A stretch of 8,532 nucleotides of DNA, from NCBI GenBank assembly GCA_022705265.1, contig JAKJEU010000054.1, forward strand, positions 1 through 8,532, given 5' to 3'. Shown here in pieces: positions 6,032 through 8,532 of the stretch (position 1 is the first letter of the stretch; every line of letters starts with the position of its first letter). The notes under the pieces were generated by a model, which made no database searches, was not told where the DNA came from, and worked only from the letters and a program-made list of their open reading frames with translations. The stretch is from Pseudomonadota bacterium (GTDB lineage Bacteria > Pseudomonadota > Alphaproteobacteria > JAKJEU01). The translations under genes were made by a program, and so were the position numbers.

Positions 6032-6655
6032 ATAAGATGCAAGCCCAATAGCAGGTCCATAAGGTCCAGCATTTTCTTTTCTTAATAAGCTCATAAATAT
6101 AAAAATAAAAACTGATAATAAAATTGCGATGGAAACGCCAAAAATTCCAAGCCAAGCGCCAAGTCCCGCTAATATTTTAACATCTCCGCCACCAAAAGAG
6201 TCTGGTTTAAAACGACAAACAAAAGCAGAGGCAATGGTTGGCATTAAATAACCATACATCGCTCCAATAGCGCTTTGTTCATAATCGGGTGCGAAATAAA
6301 AGCCTAAAATAAGGAAAAAAACGGTCAAAACATCTGGTAAATACATGGTTTTATAATCGACATAACACAAAAGCCCAAGAACGAATAAAAAGCTTGATAA
6401 GGCTGTGGTTGAATATGTGTTACCGACTTTTAATTCAAGGTAATAAAGCATAAGGCTTGATATTATTCCGACTATGAAACAATGGCATAAAAATTTTGCC
6501 CACATCTTTAATAATTTTTTATCCCATCTTGGAAATTTTGGTATATGAAACATATATGAAAGAGCTGTTCCAGCATCGCAAGGCATAAATTTTAAAAACC
6601 GTGAAGCAAATAATGGAATTGTAAAACCTATTAAAAAACCTATGATTACAGTCAT
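5975..6655 (-). CDS. Type IV prepilin peptidase-like aspartic protease
   Basis: This is a polytopic inner-membrane protein of 226 residues. It shows the two aspartates of the TFPP family: D100 in YVDYKTMYLPDVLT and D158 in FGGGDVK, the GxGD-type motif, plus GPYGPAIGLA near 198-206. Such enzymes cut the leader peptides of type IV pilins or type II secretion pseudopilins at the cytoplasmic membrane face. Before the first strongly hydrophobic segments is a short basic stretch (HIPKFPRWDKK, 37-47), but the paired CxxC motifs of the full PilD methyltransferase region are absent. It may therefore only cleave and not N-methylate. The start ATG at 6655 has GCAAGGA upstream. No pilin or secretion gene is in the window, so its substrate is unknown. 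Its last 19 codons overlap the convergent cNMP/TPR gene by 57 bases. Confidence 0.88.
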   Translation of the reverse strand: MTVIIGFLIGFTIPLFASRFLKFMPCDAGTALSYMFHIPKFPRWDKKLLKMWAKFLCHCFIVGIISSLMLYYLELKVGNTYSTTALSSFLFVLGLLCYVDYKTMYLPDVLTVFFLILGFYFAPDYEQSAIGAMYGYLMPTIASAFVCRFKPDSFGGGDVKILAGLGAWLGIFGVSIAILLSVFIFIFMSLLRKENAGPYGPAIGLASYLILANISLVPLIISFIAV

Positions 6656-6698
6656 TTTTTATTGTCCTTGCTTATATTTCATTAAACAGATATCTACG

Positions 6699-6727
6699 AA
6701 TCTAAACGAATAAAGGGTTTTTATCAA
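6699..6727 (-). promoter_or_regulatory. Candidate promoter of the prepilin peptidase gene
   Basis: On the minus strand, TTGATA (6727-6722), 17 bases, then TAGATT (6704-6699). The match is moderate (the -10 is 4 of 6), and it sits about 44 bases upstream of the ATG at 6655. Confidence 0.35.
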
Positions 6728-6738
6728 TTAAAAATTTA

Positions 6739-6755
6739 TTGGCATAAAATTTGCA
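6739..6755 (+). promoter_or_regulatory. Sigma-54-type (-24/-12) promoter upstream of the J-domain gene
   Basis: TTGGCATAAAATTTGCA matches the RpoN consensus YTGGCACGrNNNTTGCW at all but the two CG positions after TGGCA. The essential GG (6741-6742) and GC (6753-6754) are exactly ten bases apart. Transcription would begin near 6766, giving a leader of about 40 nt that contains the Shine-Dalgarno. Sigma-54 promoters need an AAA+ activator; no activator gene or obvious enhancer repeat is in the window. Confidence 0.6.
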
Positions 6756-6794
6756 ACTACATTTGCATATTAAACAAGAAGTGTTTTATTTTTT

Positions 6795-6800
6795 AAGGAG
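6795..6800 (+). promoter_or_regulatory. Shine-Dalgarno deciding the start of the J-domain gene
   Basis: AAGGAG lies seven bases before the ATG at 6808. It is the strongest ribosome-binding site in the window, and it rules against the in-frame TTG at 6751, which would sit inside the promoter element. Confidence 0.85.
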
Positions 6801-6807
6801 TAAGCTT

Positions 6808-7515
6808 ATGCAAAATGAAGTAAAAGTTTCCTATACCGTAACATGTAGTTCAAAGTTTAGAGATATGGTTCTTGATTTGGCATTAAGAAAAAAAGTCAAT
6901 GCAGGAGATATCGCAAGGTCGATTATTTTGGCTGTTCCTGATGAAGTTATCGAAAATTTCAAAGACCCAGGAGAGCCAGAAAATAATGACAGAGAAAAGG
7001 TGGTTTTAAAATCAGGACCAGCCAAGGATAGACCATGGGCAAGAAAGCCAAGATTGCAAGTAAGGCTTCCTTCTGGTTATGAAAACTCTTTTATAAGAAA
7101 AGCTTTAAGTCTTGCTTTGGCAATTGATAAGGGTGAATTTACTTTCAGTGTTGAAAATAAAGATGAAATCGCAAAAAGATATGCGGAACAACAAAAATTC
7201 AAAGAAATAAAAGAAAAAAATTCCTTGATAAGTGTTACAAAGCTTAAATCGATAGAAGAAGAACTTGAAAAATTAAAAACAATTGTTTCAGTGCTTTGTT
7301 TCGAACCGTTAAAAGAAGGTGTTACTTGTAAGGAAGAGGCTTTATATGTCCTTGGTTTTCCGCCATTTGCAAAACCAACGAAAAAAATGGTAATAAATCG
7401 TTTCAGAATGCTTGCAACAATTCATCACCCAGACAGCGAGTTGGGTTCTCATCAAAGAATGAGCCAACTTAACGCTGCCATGGATATTTTTAAAAGAAGT
7501 GCTAGTTTTTCTTAA
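6808..7515 (+). CDS. J-domain (DnaJ-like) protein with a novel N-terminal region
   Basis: Starting at the ATG at 6808 (AAGGAG seven bases upstream) the product has 235 residues. Residues about 177-230 form a compact C-terminal J domain: EALYVLGFPPFAKPTKK, then RFRMLATIHHPDSELG with the HPD motif at 207-209, then MSQLNAAMDIFK as the following helix. HPD stimulates the ATPase of an Hsp70 partner, presumably DnaK. Residues 1-45 read as a strand then two helices (VSYTVT, then KFRDMVLDLALRKKVNAGDIARSIIL), resembling a ribbon-helix-helix layout. A similar strand-helix occurs at 82-105 (RLQVRLPSGYENSFIRKAL). A charged helix with coiled-coil character spans about 125-162. DNA binding is an inference from pattern alone. 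It lacks the Gly/Phe and zinc-finger parts of true DnaJ. The 3' end overlaps the convergent aldolase gene by 14 bases. Confidence 0.88.
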   Translation: MQNEVKVSYTVTCSSKFRDMVLDLALRKKVNAGDIARSIILAVPDEVIENFKDPGEPENNDREKVVLKSGPAKDRPWARKPRLQVRLPSGYENSFIRKALSLALAIDKGEFTFSVENKDEIAKRYAEQQKFKEIKEKNSLISVTKLKSIEEELEKLKTIVSVLCFEPLKEGVTCKEEALYVLGFPPFAKPTKKMVINRFRMLATIHHPDSELGSHQRMSQLNAAMDIFKRSASFS

Positions 7516-8449
7516 TGTGAATTCTGTTTCCTGCCATTTCTTTTTCAAGATAAGCAAAAACCAAAATTCCGTTTTCGTATTTTTTAGAGCTTTCAACTAT
7601 GTTAATGCCTTTGCTTTTAAGATAGTTGACGGCTCTTTCTACATTATTCGTTGAAAAACCGATATGATTTGTTTCATTTGATTTCATAATTTCGATTTTG
7701 TCGTCAATCATATATGATGTAAGGCCTTTTTTAACATCAAGATTAAACAAAGTTGCAAGACCTGCGGTTTCTCTTTTTGCGGTTTCTTCATCTTCACTGC
7801 CAATGCCCATATGAAGGAATTCGAAATTAAAAACTTTCTTCATAGCAAGAGCAGACATTTTGGTAATTGCTTCATAATCATCGTTATCAATCATTTCTTT
7901 GGTTGCCATAAAGCTTGCACCACAAGCAGAAACCTTAGGAAATTTAAGATAATTTGCAATATTGTCCAAATTTATTCCACTTCCTGTTGGTATAAATTTC
8001 AATTCGTTATAAGGTTCAGATAATTCTTTAATAGCGTTAATTCCACCAGAAGATTCAGCAGGAAAGAATTTAATCGTTTTAATTCCCATTTCCAAAGCCA
8101 TTTCAATTGAAGTAGGGTTGTTTGCACCAGGAATAATAGTTATGTTTTTTGATAAGCAGTAATCAACTATTTTAGGGTTAAATCCAGGGCTTACAACAAA
8201 TTTTGCCCCAGCATTAATGGCGTCGTCAACTTGCTCTTTTGTAAGCACAGTTCCAGCACCAAGTATCATATTTGGATATTTTAAAGAAAGTTTTTCAATT
8301 GCAAGTAAAGCATTTTTGGTTCGAAAAGTAATTTCAGCAGAAGGAATGCCACCTTCGGTCATGGCATCAACAATTTTAATTACTTTTTCTTCGTCTTCTA
8401 CTGTTAAAACAGGAACAATTCCAAGTTGTTCAATTTTTTGTAAAATCAT
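7502..8449 (-). CDS. KDPG/KHG aldolase fused to a C-terminal VOC (glyoxalase-like) domain
   Basis: Residues 1 to about 207 are a class I Eda-type aldolase, which cleaves 2-keto-3-deoxy-6-phosphogluconate to pyruvate and glyceraldehyde 3-phosphate (Entner-Doudoroff pathway) and often also 4-hydroxy-2-oxoglutarate. Visible are E39 and R43 in AEITFRT, GAGTVLT at 64-70, SPGFNP at 87-92, the Schiff-base Lys K127 in IKFFPAE, and the phosphate-site PTGSGI at 154-159, with SACGASFM at 174-181. Residues about 210-315 form a VOC-type module: FLHMGIGS, later NHIGFSTNNVERAVNYLKSKG, ending AGNRIHI. Total length of 315 is about 100 over a single-domain Eda. The ATG at 8449 lies four bases after the upstream gene's stop, with GGAG inside that gene, so the two are probably co-transcribed. 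Domain function of the VOC part is unknown. Confidence 0.93.
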   Translation of the reverse strand: MILQKIEQLGIVPVLTVEDEEKVIKIVDAMTEGGIPSAEITFRTKNALLAIEKLSLKYPNMILGAGTVLTKEQVDDAINAGAKFVVSPGFNPKIVDYCLSKNITIIPGANNPTSIEMALEMGIKTIKFFPAESSGGINAIKELSEPYNELKFIPTGSGINLDNIANYLKFPKVSACGASFMATKEMIDNDDYEAITKMSALAMKKVFNFEFLHMGIGSEDEETAKRETAGLATLFNLDVKKGLTSYMIDDKIEIMKSNETNHIGFSTNNVERAVNYLKSKGINIVESSKKYENGILVFAYLEKEMAGNRIHIKKN

Positions 8450-8453
8450 ATTT

Positions 8454-8532
8454 TTAAGCTCCGTTCAAAGTTAACCATTTTTCTTCAAGTTCGTTTAATT
8501 TTTCAACTGTTTCAGCATATTCCGCCTGTATC
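8454..8532 (-). CDS. C-terminal end of an unidentified protein, possibly an ABC-F ATPase
   Basis: Only the last 25 codons are present, ending in the TAA at 8456-8454; the rest lies beyond the right edge. The peptide (AEYAETVEKLNELEEKWLTL, then NGA) is a charged amphipathic helix with an LEEKWL motif, as at the C-terminal coiled coil of ABC-F translation ATPases such as Uup. That assignment is from pattern memory and weak; other coiled-coil proteins would fit. Spacing of four bases makes it part of an operon with the aldolase. Confidence 0.5.
   Translation of the reverse strand, partial: IQAEYAETVEKLNELEEKWLTLNGA

Noticed and set aside
6696..6767. Short direct repeats: ACGAAT at 6696 and 6706, ATTTGCA at 6749 and 6761
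   Set aside because: Ten- and twelve-base spacing is suggestive of binding sites, but six- and seven-base repeats in an AT-rich intergenic region are too weak to claim.
6751..6807. TTG start at 6751 adding 19 residues to the J-domain protein
   Set aside because: The TTG is inside the sigma-54 element and upstream of the expected transcript start; the ATG at 6808 has AAGGAG at ideal distance.
7342..7596. Minus-strand 84-codon frame across the J domain and aldolase end
   Set aside because: It is antisense to the conserved HPD region and shows no recognisable protein pattern.
1..8532. CRISPR arrays, tRNA or rRNA genes, insertion sequences, prophage or defence modules
   Set aside because: No repeat-spacer pattern, cloverleaf, transposase, integrase or recognised defence domain was seen on either strand.

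Overview
The window looks like an AT-rich alphaproteobacterial chromosome. The block rpsB-tsf-pyrH-frr-uppS-cdsA is in canonical order on the minus strand. EF-Ts ends in the alphaproteobacterial-style GEGIEKKETDFAAEVA tail, and S2 and RRF carry alphaproteobacterial signatures (CGQYYVNHRWLGG; KAIRESNLGLNP). A low-GC gut or host-associated alphaproteobacterium would fit, because the KDPG aldolase carries a C-terminal VOC domain of a kind I associate with gut anaerobes. That placement is inference; no 16S or other decisive marker is present.

Layout. Positions 1-3953 (minus strand) hold the translation / cell-envelope precursor operon: ribosomal protein S2, EF-Ts, UMP kinase, ribosome recycling factor, undecaprenyl diphosphate synthase and the start of CDP-diglyceride synthase. 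A terminator-like hairpin separates rpsB from tsf. Positions 3954-4135 are a divergent control region with two candidate promoters whose -10 boxes overlap, and an rpsB leader that can fold into an H-type pseudoknot next to the Shine-Dalgarno. Positions 4136-6031 (plus) encode a 631-residue protein with a cyclic-nucleotide-binding-like domain and five 47-residue TPR-like repeats. Positions 5975-6655 (minus) encode an orphan prepilin peptidase whose 3' end overlaps that gene. Positions 6656-6807 are a second divergent control region with a strong sigma-54-type -24/-12 match. Positions 6808-7515 (plus) encode a J-domain protein. Positions 7502-8449 (minus) encode a KDPG/KHG aldolase-VOC fusion, preceded by the last 25 codons of a probable ABC-F ATPase.

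The most important observation is damage in two normally essential genes of one operon. rpsB lacks about 21 codons in frame around the conserved FVGTK strand, and frr lacks about 28 nt, which shifts its frame. The neighbouring tsf, pyrH and uppS look intact. Assembly collapse, an alternative copy elsewhere in the genome, and real decay are all possible, and only reads or sister genomes can decide. The most interesting candidate regulatory system is the rpsB leader pseudoknot, which resembles in principle the S2 autoregulatory leaders known from gammaproteobacteria. The second is the sigma-54-type promoter of the J-domain gene.
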